64,000 bases of DNA, taken from positions 1-64,000 of the forward strand of contig QPMI01000477.1 in NCBI GenBank assembly GCA_004431415.1, given 5' to 3'. Below the pieces are notes generated by a model, which was not told the origin of the DNA, did not search any database, and was given only the letters and a program-made list of their open reading frames with translations. Positions within the stretch are counted from its first letter, which is position 1; each line of letters starts with the position of its first letter. The position numbers were made by a program, and so were the translations under genes. Below are positions 1 to 10,459 of this stretch, piece after piece. The DNA is from Cyanophora paradoxa. Its lineage: Eukaryota; Glaucocystophyceae; Cyanophorales; Cyanophoraceae.

Positions 1-1164
1 AATGCAGAAACTTAAACCTGAAAGGACATAGCGATCAGCAACCTTATCCATGTTAGAGCATTTGAAGGCATCAGCAATTAGCTCAGCACCTTTGAGTAGG
101 GAAATTGGCTCAGTGGCATAAAGTCGCTGTCCATTAATTTCAACAGTGAAGTAATATCTTTGGAGTTGGCATAGGTCTTAAGAACACTGTGGGAGCCAGT
201 GGATTATCAACAGTTGCATTATCACGAACTGAAACAAGCAGAGCATAAACAAGACTGAGATTTGAGAGAGGTTAATTCGATTGAGTTGGGCATTGCCCTT
301 GCAGGGAAAGCACTAGCATCTACAAATCCAATATCAAGGGAGGGAATAGCATGCCAGTAGTCTTTACTTTTTCAATTACAGTAGCGAAAAGCTCATCAGA
401 AACATTAATAGCATGCATGTAAAGGCGAGGAGAAGTAATAGAAATGACAGGGTTGTTGCACCAAGAGTAAAGTCTGTGATGTTTTGACCAACATTGCCAG
501 AACAGTTTCAGCAGGGGCAGTTCAAGACCGTCATCTTTTGAATAATCTACATCAGCTGCTGCAACAGTAAGACCACGACCACATAGGAAGTTTCAACATA
601 ACCCTTTCCAGCATCCTTAAACCAAACAGTAACAACCATTTCACCAGATAAAGCACAAGGGGAAGGTAGTGATTTAGCCAAGGCACAGGAATTTCAACGA
701 AAAATGAGCACCAAGGCGGTTGGTTCCATGAGCAGGAATGCCATGAACCATGCATTGATCGCTTCTTTTAGCTAGTTGATCCTCCGAATAATAGACCAGG
801 GGGAAATGAGCAAGGAAATCAGATGGAATATGGTAGGTGTAGATCCATAGGTAATTTCAAGTCGCTGAACTAAGCACCAACTGGCGAGTGTATCCATTGC
901 GAACTAGGTCGTATCACCAGCAAAAGTGATGGCTGAAGGTCGAAAGCAAGTTCGAGTTTTCCACAGAAATTGTAGCGAGGTAGCTGAAGGAATGCGATTT
1001 CCAACATTATTCTCAAAGTATTGCTGGGATTCACAACAACTAGAACTGGCTTAGACTTGGATTCGAGACAAGCATAAGGGAGTTATCAGGAAAAAGGCTT
1101 TCGCCTCTCTGGGGTTGTTAGGGCTTCTTAGCGAAAGTCTTTGAAGAGTGGAAGTGATATCCAT
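1..1164 (-). pseudogene. Frameshifted viral structural protein, possible major capsid protein (partial)
   Basis: The gene starts at an ATG at 1164 behind an AT-rich leader and runs off the left edge of the window. No single frame stays open, but successive frames give a continuous, sensible protein of about 385 residues if roughly six single-base slips are allowed. Legible stretches read VNGQ-type and YYSEDQLAKRS-type segments of the kind found in jelly-roll capsid proteins. The call of major capsid protein rests on this texture, on the length and on the neighbouring penton-like genes; it is inference. Known PLVs keep capsid genes close together. The slips could be decay of an integrated virus or assembly error. 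An unrelated virion protein is the main alternative. Confidence 0.4.
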
Positions 1165-1217
1165 TATATTCTCTTTTATTATACTGCAACATAAAAAATC
1201 TACCAATGATCCTTAAT

Positions 1218-2211
1218 TTATGCGAAGCTTGTAATAACTGGATAGGAAGGGTGAAGCTGCGACATTCTCATCTTAAAGTATTCATAAACTGGGTCTCCTG
1301 CTGGCTCATCACCATAGCGAATTTCAAAGGTCAGATGAACAGGTTGACCCTCAAAATCAATTGGTTCATTTACAGCATTAACATATCAACCGAGAAAGTG
1401 GATAATCCAACTTTTGTTATAGTATTTATAAAGTGGATGAGCCTCTGTTGAATTGTAAACAACATGCTCACATAATCTTTGTCAGGAACCACTATTTTAT
1501 GAAAGTAACCAGTCAGAAGACCATCCCCACATTGAACCAGATCACCAGCTCCTTACTCTCACAAACAAAACAGTCCTGGTCTTCTCAGGCTCAAAGAAGA
1601 TATAATGCCATTCACTCGACCATCAGTAAAGATTCCATCAGTGAGAGCATCATAAACTTGGGATTTGATTGGGGAATTCCCATATCTTCCAGGATCAGAC
1701 CAAGCAGTCTAGCTGAACTCAATAGCTTTTGGATTGTTTGTTGGCTTGGTTTACAGCAAGTGAGAAAGCCAGGTAAAAAGGCACTGCCGAGTGGAATATA
1801 ATTCGTTTCAGTGACTCATCCCATTTGCAGCGAATGGATGGTTGGGGAGTTCTGCCAATGAATTTTGAGTTGATTACATTCACCAGCTGTTGGTGCTTTG
1901 GATGGGGTCTCGCGATTTACCATGAATTGTTTCCATTGTTCAAAATCAGCAGCTGGGCGAGTTGTTGGAATTCCTGAGCTTCAGCTCCTGGAGTTTGTTC
2001 CGAATAATAAATACTAAATGTGTTATCAACTGTGACATCTCCTGCTTTGGTTTCACCACTCACCATAGGGATGCTGTTATAAAATTCGGCTGAGACAGTC
2101 TCACAGCCTCACATTCTCATAACTACTGGGGAGTCGAGCCACAAAGCTTGATGTGGGACCATCACCAGAGATTGTATTAAATGAGCTAACCTCGATGTAA
2201 TCCACAGGCAT
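1218..2211 (-). pseudogene. Frameshifted penton/minor-capsid-like protein (second copy)
   Basis: This gene starts at the ATG at 2211 and would end near 1218, about 330 residues, broken by several one-base slips. The N-terminus reads a short domain start followed by FVARLPSSYENV and then SAEFYNSI. This matches the pattern of the intact-looking N-terminus of the neighbour on the other strand (AEIPNSIYN, 2240-3162). That pattern is typical of penton or minor capsid proteins of PLVs and nucleocytoplasmic viruses. Later readable pieces include LTFEIRYGDEPAGDPVYEYFKM. It lies head-to-head with the second penton-like gene across an AT-rich gap of about 28 bp. I infer a diverged paralogue; a different structural protein is possible. 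Confidence 0.4.
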
Positions 2212-2239
2212 TCTTCTTTATCTATATTTATATATTAAA

Positions 2240-3162
2240 ATGAACCGGCTCGTTAATATTGATAGCAGGGATAGAAGCCAAGGACAAAATGAAACTCTTA
2301 CAGGGTCACCCTCACAACTCCAGTAGAGAGACCAGGGAATGCAGGGTTCTATATGCAGAGATTCCAAACAGCATCTATAACAGTTGGGAACTGATCATCT
2401 AACAGTTCAGTTTAATTACCAAGATGGTTCATATAACCAAGTGATCACACAACAAGTGTATCCCTTCCAGTGGCTACATCAATCAGGGTCATTTTGGGGT
2501 AACACACCCTTATAATTATGGGCTGAACTATTCAAGCTTCCAAACCATTGCAGGCAAAACAGTAGCTTTTGAGTTCAAGATATTCTATAACCCAACTACC
2601 TATAAAGTGGAGTTTTACAGTAACCATGAGTTTCGTTTTATTGCAAGCAACCAGAGAATAGGGAAGCTTTTGGGTGTGAGTTCTACTGAATACACCAATG
2701 GGTATTATAGCACTCCTCCTGTTGGTGGATCACCCTATCGACCTGAGAACCTGTTAAAGTATGATGGCAAACTATTACACCTGATCACCAGCATGGGGAA
2801 CCACCTTTCAGGACCCAGACTCTCATCTAAGCCCTTGCAATATTATTTTGACAGCAGAAAGATGTCTGATATGAATGCTGAGCAGTATCTATACATGCAC
2901 ATTAAAGAGCTTGCCCCTTTGCCAGCAGACACAATATAATTCCGAAATCGCACCACATAACCAGGGGGCAATCCTTAGATTGCAATTGAGTAAGGATATA
3001 GGTGGCTATGTTTACCATAGTGGTGAACATGCAGAATTCATTCAGATAAATGACAGAAACCTGGTGATAAGGGAACTCACAGTTGAGTTTAAAGATTACT
3101 TTGGTGAACTGATTGATATGAATGGAATCGATAATTCTTTTCAGTTGGAGTTTATCGAATAA
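2240..3162 (+). pseudogene. Penton/minor capsid-like protein, broken by frameshifts
   Basis: The start is the ATG at 2240 (MNRLVNIDSRDRSQGQ) and the natural end is the TAA after 3162, giving about 305 residues. At least three slips interrupt it: near 2320, near 2390-2420, and around 2935 where two long open stretches overlap. Diagnostic features are the IDSRDR start, the AEIPNSIYNS segment in the first third, and a C-terminus reading RELTVEFKDYFGELIDMNGID followed by FQLEF. That start-middle-end signature is characteristic of penton or minor capsid proteins in PLVs, virophages and large DNA viruses, where the protein forms capsid vertices. It is the strongest single marker that this AT-rich segment is a eukaryotic virus rather than a phage. 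Confidence 0.65.
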
Positions 3163-3248
3163 AGGCACCTGTAAAGTCAACTCTCATTGTGGGAGCATTC
3201 ACATACACAAGGGATAAATGCGAATATATTTAATTCTGAGAGAAAAAC

Positions 3249-4700
3249 CTATGTAAAAAGCATCCTTGATGCTGAGAGGAAATCACTCAATAGAGCCACA
3301 TCACCTGAGTTGTGAGCATTGTTAATGTTCTCACAGACATATATTTTGTTTTGCCCATCTGATCGAATAAAAGACCAGTTGATCCCATCAGTGGATGTTG
3401 CCACATTGAAAGTCTTAATAAAAGCATTGGTGTCCCTGATCCATAGGCAATCACAGAAGAGAGTTCAAAAGTATATGGAAAAGCAACTTGAAGGTATTCA
3501 GTGGGGGTTTCCCATATCTGCTCAGGAGCATAGGCTCCAGCTTCCCAGCCAAATGCTGAAGGTCTAGCCATGAAAGGCTCTTTACCAGTCACAGAGGATG
3601 AGGCAGTGAAGGCATCATCTGCAAGCTGATACCAATTAGCATCCAAAGGTGGTGATGTAGTGAGAGTGGATGAGATGTAAGCCTTTGTAGGGTTCTTTAA
3701 TTCATAGTTTGCTACTAGAATGCTGCAAAGCTTATTAATCATATCATTGTTTGCTGCTATGTATGTTTCTGTAAAAGAAAGCATATCTGGGATTTTAGAA
3801 GTGTCATCCAGGGAGCTTACTATGTGATTCGGAAGAGGTACTGATAACCTATAGTATCTCCCATAATCCTGATCATAGTTGTAGGGTAACAACTCCTCCA
3901 TCTTATCAAGGGCAGAAAGCTCACTTGCAGCCATGAGCATGTTAATCAATGGGCTTCCATCTGTTGAGGCAATCCATGAGAGAATGCCCAGCTGTTGACA
4001 GTCTCATAAGCATAACCCACATAATCAGACTCTAAATGTGGGTCCACCTCTCCACAAGAGATACTTATTACTATAATGTCATCATCATCACTGTAAATCT
4101 TCTTTGCATGGCTGTAACCACACACACTGGATTATTGTTTCCCGAAATGGCACCATCAATGAGACAGACATATACTCCCGATTGAAATCAACAATGCTTA
4201 CAGGTGAAAAGTATGTAGGAGCAGCAGAAGTAGCCCTAGCAGCAATCTTACAGGGCATAAAGTTGTAATTGTTATCATTTGTGATAAATATTGGTTTCAT
4301 ATTCTGAGTATCAAAAGATGTAATCACAATGTCCTTTAGGGAATCCTGTATTAGTGATTCCCAGTAACTGAATTGATTGCAGTCTCCAAGGGTCCCACAT
4401 CATACTTTGTGTTAAATAGGGCATTTTCAATGATATTTCGAGGATTTGCGAAAATCAAAGGCAGTTGAGTTAGGTAAATATTGTGTAAATCGTTTGCTGT
4501 CAGTTTAGGTTCACCTGGTCTATCAGGATGCCTTATATTCAAACCTATTGCAATGATCCCACCAGTGGAAGTTCCACTCACAAGATCCACAAGATCGATT
4601 ATTCTCCTGCCAGTTCGATTTTCGATTTCTTTTAGCAGCCTGGTTATGATAATGCCCCTTGCACCCCGCCAGAAAGACTTAAAACGACCTTGAGAGGCAT
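3249..4700 (-). pseudogene. Patatin-like phospholipase fused to an F5/8C-like domain, frameshifted
   Basis: Reading from the ATG at 4700 the product would be about 480 residues. The first third has the patatin elements: an N-terminal SLSGG loop, then the nucleophile elbow GTSTGGI near 4570, then the DGA catalytic aspartate segment near 4155. A one-base slip in the G-run near 4670 breaks the oxyanion loop and another near 4165 breaks the DGA region. The last third (about 3710-3249) reads like an F5/8 type C (discoidin) carbohydrate/lipid-binding module: DDAFTASSS, SAFGWEAGAYAP, EYLQV, IAYGSG and a DG-x-NW segment. Patatins release fatty acids from membrane lipids, so a role in entry or exit is a plausible inference. 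The upstream motif AAGTAAAAG immediately precedes the ATG. Confidence 0.7.
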
Positions 4701-4745
4701 CTTTTACTTATCAGGAATTTATAAATCCATATAGTAAAAGCCATG
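4697..4745. promoter_or_regulatory. Divergent viral promoter with mirrored TAGTAAAAG-like motifs
   Basis: The 42 bases between the divergent phospholipase and fibre genes are almost all A/T and contain TTTATAAAT. Each start codon is preceded within 0-2 bases by a matching motif: TAAGTAAAAG on the minus strand and TAGTAAAAGCC on the plus strand. The same word occurs before the genes at 10460 and 35426. A short shared promoter or translation-start context is inferred; nothing here proves which. Confidence 0.4.
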
Positions 4746-6411
4746 AGCTTCAATTACCCACCAAATCTAGAAACCATTCAAGATGATAATGCAAGCAGCA
4801 CCAGCATGTGAACTTTGATAATATTAAAGTAAAGGGTTCAGTTTCAATTGACCACAGCTCTGATAATTCATCAAAGACTCAATCAAGGGAGCATGCTTTA
4901 TCTGTGAATCAAACCGATCCAGATAAAGAGGATGTCAGTGTAGCCTTTAGTTTGGGTAATGTGAAAGCAACCAAGTGGCAGAGATCAAAGCAACAAGAAG
5001 GAGACCTAGGAAACTAAAAACCAGTGGCACTCACCCAGATATACCTTCCAGGTTCGATAGTGGTCGATTGATTTTCAATGTTCAAGATGAGCAGGGCAAA
5101 CAGAACACAGCTTTGCGAATTTACAATGAGGGCAGCACTGCAAAAGCTGAGTCCCCCAAGTATTGCAAGTGGGTCCCATTGCCAACACAAATCAGGTCTC
5201 CTACACAAATGATGTATACCCAAGGATATTACATATGACTTTGCGAGGAATGAGCCTTTTGGGTTTTTTACTCCAAAAGATGTCCATCAAAAAAGCCATC
5301 AATTACAATCAACAGTAGCCCCAGTCAACCAGTAGCAATCCATTTACATCCTGATTTAGTCGAAATGGATAGGCACCTTTGCCTTTGTATAGCAATGTGA
5401 AAGACCTTGGAATTAGAACCAGGCAATGGCGAAATATCCATGGCAGCAATGTGTATGCAAATGGGAGAAACTTGTGAGTGAGAAACTCTAAGGGAAATAA
5501 TTGAGCATTATGGTCCCAATGGACCAACAGTTCCATTCCCTATTCCATTTCCAAATGGACCTCCCGATTTAACACCAAAGAAACAGCCTGGAAGAGAATA
5601 CACAGCAACTGAAGATGTAGCCTTTGGGCAGCATATTGTTAGTTGGGAGCAAGTTCGCAATAAACCTATAATTGAACCCAGAAAGCAAATAGATGAGCAG
5701 TATTTACCTCCTGAAGTCGATATATTAGAGCTTGATGAATATCAATTCGTTCCAGATGAGGAAGAGTATTTACCAGATGGTTTCGACCCACAAGAATATG
5801 AGTATGATCAGTTTGACCCCAATGAGGAGGAGATACTCCCAGATGGTTTTGACCACAAGAATATGAGTATGAACAGAACTATGAACCTGATGAGGAGTAT
5901 TTACCAGATGGTCATGATCCACCAGCTGTTGACTATGAGCAACCTTATGAACCCCATGAGGAATTGTTACCAGATGGATTTCGACCTGAGATCTGGGAGT
6001 TCTTCCCTGATTATGAACAAATTAATAATAAACCTGCAAAGTATCCCCAGAGGATCACAATCATGATTGGGATGAGATCTTAGGCAAACCTCAAAAGTAT
6101 CCACCAGAGGATCACAGGCATGATTGGGGAGAAATTGATGGATACCTACTGAGTTCCCACCAAGCAAACATGAACATACTTGGATGAGATCAATGACCAA
6201 CCAGAATTCGCAAAGGTAGAGCCTCTTGATAACTTGGGGTTTCTCTTTATCAGACTTGTAATGTCCCAGAAAGAATCTTTTTGAATGAACACTATGTACA
6301 TGTGAATGGGACACTTGCAAATTCAGCTATGAGAGGACCACTTCATATTAGGACATTACCAGGCTCTTTTGAAACCCACCACCACCAGGAGCAACCATAC
6401 CAAATATCTTT
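4743..6411 (+). pseudogene. Fibre protein N-terminal and shaft region, frameshifted
   Basis: It starts at the ATG at 4743 and reads through several one-base slips towards the intact fibre ORF beginning at 6412. The middle part (about 5690-6000) carries four or five copies of an acidic repeat built on EEYLPDGFDPQEYEYDQ. The last part (about 6010-6230) has repeats of the form H-x-HDW-x-EI-x-x-KP followed by a YPPE-type link, a unit known from bacteriophage tail fibres. I infer this was once the N-terminal half of one long fibre with the 6412-8004 ORF, because the same HTH and NKP units continue there. It could instead be two adjacent fibre genes. Frame breaks lie near 4810, 4975, 5170, 5340-5480, 5850 and 6060. 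Confidence 0.55.
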
Positions 6412-8004
6412 GTGTCAAGCTACATGGAGGCTGACATTCCCACAGATACATTCAGAGTCCCAACAGACCCAGCAACCTACCAAAATTACAACTCTGCTAT
6501 ACAGGTTCATGTAGCAGATGTAAGCAGCTTAGATGGCTCAAGACCAATGATAGTTTTCAGTCGAGATAAGTATTCCTACATTCCCATAGTGGGAACTGCA
6601 AATGATAATTATGGAAGGGCAGAGCTTGCATGGATTAAAACAGATTATGGTGGGGTTCTGGAAGCCAATCAAAGAATGGCTGCAAAAAACATACACAATG
6701 AGAGCATTTCGAGAGTAGTCACAGAGGATTACCTTCAAGCCCAAAACTACATAGATGAAACAGAGCTGAATGTAATCATTGCAGGTATAGGTGTAACAGG
6801 CAATTACCTCCCTCTCACAGGTGGAATAATTGATGGAACAGTAACAGCATGTAACTTCTTTGTCCATACTGAAAGCAATCAAACCTTTCCTGTGGTTCAT
6901 CCAGGAGGTGAGTATGAGATACCTGATGATCCAGCTATTATGCCCATTAAAATCGATCTCCCTTCTGATTATGTTGGAAGGGGTGAACTGAAAACGATCT
7001 CTTTCACAGGAGATTATAATGATCTCCTCAATAAACCCACCCCATCCAATTTACACCCTGTTGCATACTCAGGTAGTTTCCTTGATCTGAATAATAGATC
7101 ACACACCCACACAAAGGCAGAAATTATAGATTTTGCACACACTCACACCAAATCCCAGATAACAGATTTTGCTCACTTCCACACCAGAGCAGATATTACG
7201 AATTTCGCTCACACTCATGTTAAATCTGAGATCTTAGATCTCGGAAATGTTGCATATGTTGGTCACACCCATACCAAGGCAGAGATTACAGATCTTGGAA
7301 ATGTTGCATATGTAGGTCACACCCACACTAAGGCAGAGATTACAGATTTTGCACATACTCATGATTGGAATACAGATATTTATAACAAACCAGCGATTTT
7401 CTCGGGCAACTACAATGATCTGACAAATAAACCCACCCTTGATCCCTTTACAGCAAATAATATCACTGCAAATGCAAACCTTCTCATTGGATCAGGTTAC
7501 TTTCTCGATTATGACCCATATATTATGCCTGATCCTCCTGTTATTTGGAATTTCCACAATTCAACCCTTTCTACTAACTCTATATCTTACTATCAGGATA
7601 AAACCCTACTTGTTCGTGGAAATGCATATGCAAGAGAAATGTGGGTCATGGATCCTCGGGACAATTCAAAGGTTACTAAGCTGGCTCCTCAATACATGCT
7701 TGATAACCTGATTAGAAAAGGGAGACATGAAATGACAATTGCAAATCCTCAAATTGGGGGCAGTTCAGCAAGGCAAAACCATACCATTACATTAAATTGG
7801 AGTCCTGCCTTTGCATCTGCTCCATCTGTTGTTGTAACATTGCAGGGACTACCTGCAACAAATGTGGAAATCGATTATAAAATAGGAATATCAAGCAACT
7901 CAACAACCTCTACCACAATCAATCTTGTTATTTGGGCAGCAGGATGGGTAACCATTCAACCACAGTGGCTTCAAATTGCAATTCATTGGATAGCAACAGC
8001 ATAA
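6412..8004 (+). CDS. Tail-fibre-like protein with HTHTKAEITDF repeats
   Basis: An uninterrupted ORF of 530 residues. Residues ~200-340 contain GDYNDLLNKPT at both ends and, between them, seven or so repeats of the unit HTHTKAEITDFA. This is the repeat of trimeric, beta-helical phage tail fibres. The C-terminal 100 residues (from about 440) read like a compact beta-rich head, with no enzymatic motif seen. It probably continues the broken fibre region upstream. By analogy the protein would trimerise and bind the host surface; some PLVs of algae are known to encode fibre proteins. Stops are absent over 1.6 kb while neighbours upstream are heavily frameshifted, so this part is either younger or better preserved. 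Confidence 0.75.
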   Translation: MSSYMEADIPTDTFRVPTDPATYQNYNSAIQVHVADVSSLDGSRPMIVFSRDKYSYIPIVGTANDNYGRAELAWIKTDYGGVLEANQRMAAKNIHNESISRVVTEDYLQAQNYIDETELNVIIAGIGVTGNYLPLTGGIIDGTVTACNFFVHTESNQTFPVVHPGGEYEIPDDPAIMPIKIDLPSDYVGRGELKTISFTGDYNDLLNKPTPSNLHPVAYSGSFLDLNNRSHTHTKAEIIDFAHTHTKSQITDFAHFHTRADITNFAHTHVKSEILDLGNVAYVGHTHTKAEITDLGNVAYVGHTHTKAEITDFAHTHDWNTDIYNKPAIFSGNYNDLTNKPTLDPFTANNITANANLLIGSGYFLDYDPYIMPDPPVIWNFHNSTLSTNSISYYQDKTLLVRGNAYAREMWVMDPRDNSKVTKLAPQYMLDNLIRKGRHEMTIANPQIGGSSARQNHTITLNWSPAFASAPSVVVTLQGLPATNVEIDYKIGISSNSTTSTTINLVIWAAGWVTIQPQWLQIAIHWIATA

Positions 8005-8029
8005 TTAAGATTCTCACACTATTACAAAG

Positions 8030-9093
8030 ATGACCTCTCTATTAGAAATCCCAAATTATGAACTTGCAGCCAAATCACTCCATAGCACCTCTCATGGAGT
8101 AGTTGATTCAACACCTGGGTATATTTGCACTGAAACTTCAAGTAATACCTCTTTCACAGAGAATAATATACTCAGAGTCAAAGAGATTAGATGTGATCGA
8201 AATGGAGGCAAGATTAGAACCACAGGCATTATAATCTCGAATAAAAATCAAGTCCAATCAGGTCAGGTAGTCCCGGATTCAGCAATATATGATAATGTGG
8301 GTGGAGTCACCACAGCACAGATAGTGACTTTTGGGAACACAAGCAATAATTCCGCTCTTGTAGTCAAGAGTGGAGGAGCCTACATTGGAGATGGAGCAAA
8401 TGTAGCAGGAACTGTCACAGCAAATCAACTATCTGTGAGTGGGACAAGTAGTTTTGGTGGGTATATGAATCTCAATGGTGGGCTTTCAGGAATATTCAGT
8501 ATGGAACACTCACGCTTTCCACAAGAATAAACACACCTGAGATTGACAACATGAGTGACACAGTCATGAATTACAAGAGGAATGGGGACACCATCTTTCT
8601 CTTCAAAAAACAACTCAAATAGATAACACAACTGTTCAACATCTGACACTTCCGACAAGCAAATATCTCAAATTAAGTAGCCATCCTCGTTTCTTTGCAA
8701 CAAAACAGCAACCAAATGGGTCAATAACTGCAACAATTTCCTCAATAAATATATATCCAACAACAGGAGTCATAGTGAACCAAGGAAATCATTTCGATCC
8801 TGCGACAGGGCTTTTTACTGCCCCTGTTACAGGAAACTATCTTGTCACATTTAGTGGATCCTGTTATTGGACTGGAAGAACAACTAATATTGTTACATTT
8901 TTACAGAAAAACGGAAGCTCATCTGGAATTGAAGTTAATACTAATTATGCATCTGCATATGCAAACAATGGGTTCGAAATTATTGTAGACCTTCAAGCCA
9001 ATGATTCCATCAGAATATCATATAATAGCAGTGGTGGAGGTTCTATATATTATAATATCAGATGGTTCTTTGGATGTATGCTTGTCCATTCAT
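8030..9093 (+). pseudogene. Fibre/spike paralogue 1 with C1q-like head, frameshifted
   Basis: The ATG at 8030 follows the fibre gene by 25 bases. The first 160 residues hold a module shared with the next three genes: an ILRVKEIRCDRNGGK segment, SNKNQVQSG, then LVVKSGGAYIGDGA. The frame breaks near 8500-8650, and the C-terminal head resumes in the ORF ending at 9093. That head reads FDPATGLFTAPVTGNYLVTFSG and ends in a hydrophobic strand, matching the C1q/TNF-like jelly roll. C1q-type heads trimerise and bind ligands, so receptor binding is a reasonable inference. The break splits stalk from head; without it the product would be about 355 residues. Confidence 0.65.
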
Positions 9094-9117
9094 AATATTG
9101 TCTACATAATATAAAGA

Positions 9118-10136
9118 ATGTCTACACAAATAGCAGTTCCTGTTTTCTGTTATGCTGCCCGAAATTACATCAACTCAATCACACAGTAACAGATGCAACC
9201 CCTGGGTTTATTTGCACTGAAACAACAGGAGCCGATTCGTTTTCTCAAAACTCTGTGATCAGATGCAAAGAAATTCGATGTGATCGCAATGGGGGCAAGG
9301 TGAGAACCACAGGTTTAATAGTTTCAAACAAGAACCAAGTTCAATCAGGTCAGATAGTCTCAGATTCCACAATATATGATGATGTAGGAGGGTTCACCAC
9401 ACCCAAAATAGTAACATTTAACAATACAATCAATAACTCTGCTCTTGTTGTGAGAAGTGGAGGAGCTTACATTGGAGATGGGGCAAGGGTTGATGGAACC
9501 CTAACAGCAAATCAGGTAAGTATTACAGGAACAAGCACCTTTACAGGATTGGTAACAGCAAATGCTGGTATTTCACTACCAATTGCCTCACAATCCATAA
9601 TCACAGCAACAAACAAGGTTGTCACACCAGAAATCGATACAGGAGCCAATGTAGACCTTCTTCTCAAACGAAATAGTAACACTGTCGCTACTCTGGAAGC
9701 GAATAGTTTGACAGTTAATACAGGGTGTTATCTCAAAACATCACATCCACGATTTTCAGTTCAACTTGGCTACAATCACACTGCTACAACTTCTGCTGAT
9801 CTAATAAACTGGGCAACAGTTCGAGTAAACAATACCAATTCATTCAGCACATCAACTGGAAGGTTCACAGCACCTGTTGCAGGACACTATCGTTTTTCAG
9901 TATTCACTTCTTCAACCACAACTTCTGCTATTGAATTGTTTCTCAGGGTAAACAATGCAGATCCAGGGGGATTGAGCATTTCCCAAGTTCACAATCTGTC
10001 AACAACAAATAAAGCGCTGTGTTTCTCTTGCATTCTCAATCTTGCCCAAAACGAATTTGTTACACTTGTTACAAATTCAGTCGGTTCATATGCAAGTCAA
10101 ACAGCCTTCTCAGGTGAATTAATAAGCATCGTTTAA
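9118..10136 (+). CDS. Fibre/spike paralogue 2 with C1q-like head
   Basis: Open from at least 9201 to the TAA at 10136; an in-frame ATG is at 9255. A more natural start is the ATG at 9118, but a one-base slip or stop near 9188 separates it from the rest. The shared stalk module is present (VIRCKEIRCDRNGGKVRTTG, SGGAYIGDGARV), then a short TANQ linker region. The C-terminal ~130 residues read SHPRFSVQLG, then STGRFTAPVAGHYRFSV, again a C1q-like fold. It is the closest relative of paralogue 1, suggesting tandem duplication with divergence in the head. The genes sit in the same orientation, 25 bases apart or less. Confidence 0.7.
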
Positions 10137-10158
10137 TTTTCTTATGGTAGTTTAGGAA

Positions 10159-10424
10159 ATGTCGAATATTTACCAAGTGGTTCTATCTGATATTGAGAAG
10201 TTGGAATGGAATTTTGTGCTGCTTCTGTTCAGGATTGGATCGATAATGCTGCCCATAACAGAGCAAGAATTGCAATTGATGAGATTGTTCAGAAAGAAAT
10301 CCATTCTTGCATCTCAGGTGGAGTTCAAATACCAACCTCAAAGGAAGCGATTGTATTACAGGCATTCCAAAGGGGAACTGTGAAGAAAGCAATTGAGTAT
10401 AACAATGTCACAGAAGAGCTGTGA
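10159..10424 (+). CDS. Small viral protein of unknown function
   Basis: The longest convincing reading is the 72-residue ORF starting at 10206 (MEFCAASVQDWIDNAAHNRARIAIDEIVQ). An earlier ATG at 10159 (MSNIYQVVLSDIEKL) lies in another frame and probably belonged to the same protein before a one-base slip near 10200. The sequence is helical and charged, without cysteines or membrane segments. It sits between fibre paralogues 2 and 3 in the same orientation, so a fibre-assembly or chaperone role is possible but is only context. I do not recognise the family. Confidence 0.5.
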
Positions 10425-10459
10425 ACATTATTTTTCTTTCCTTCTTAGTAAAAGAAGCA

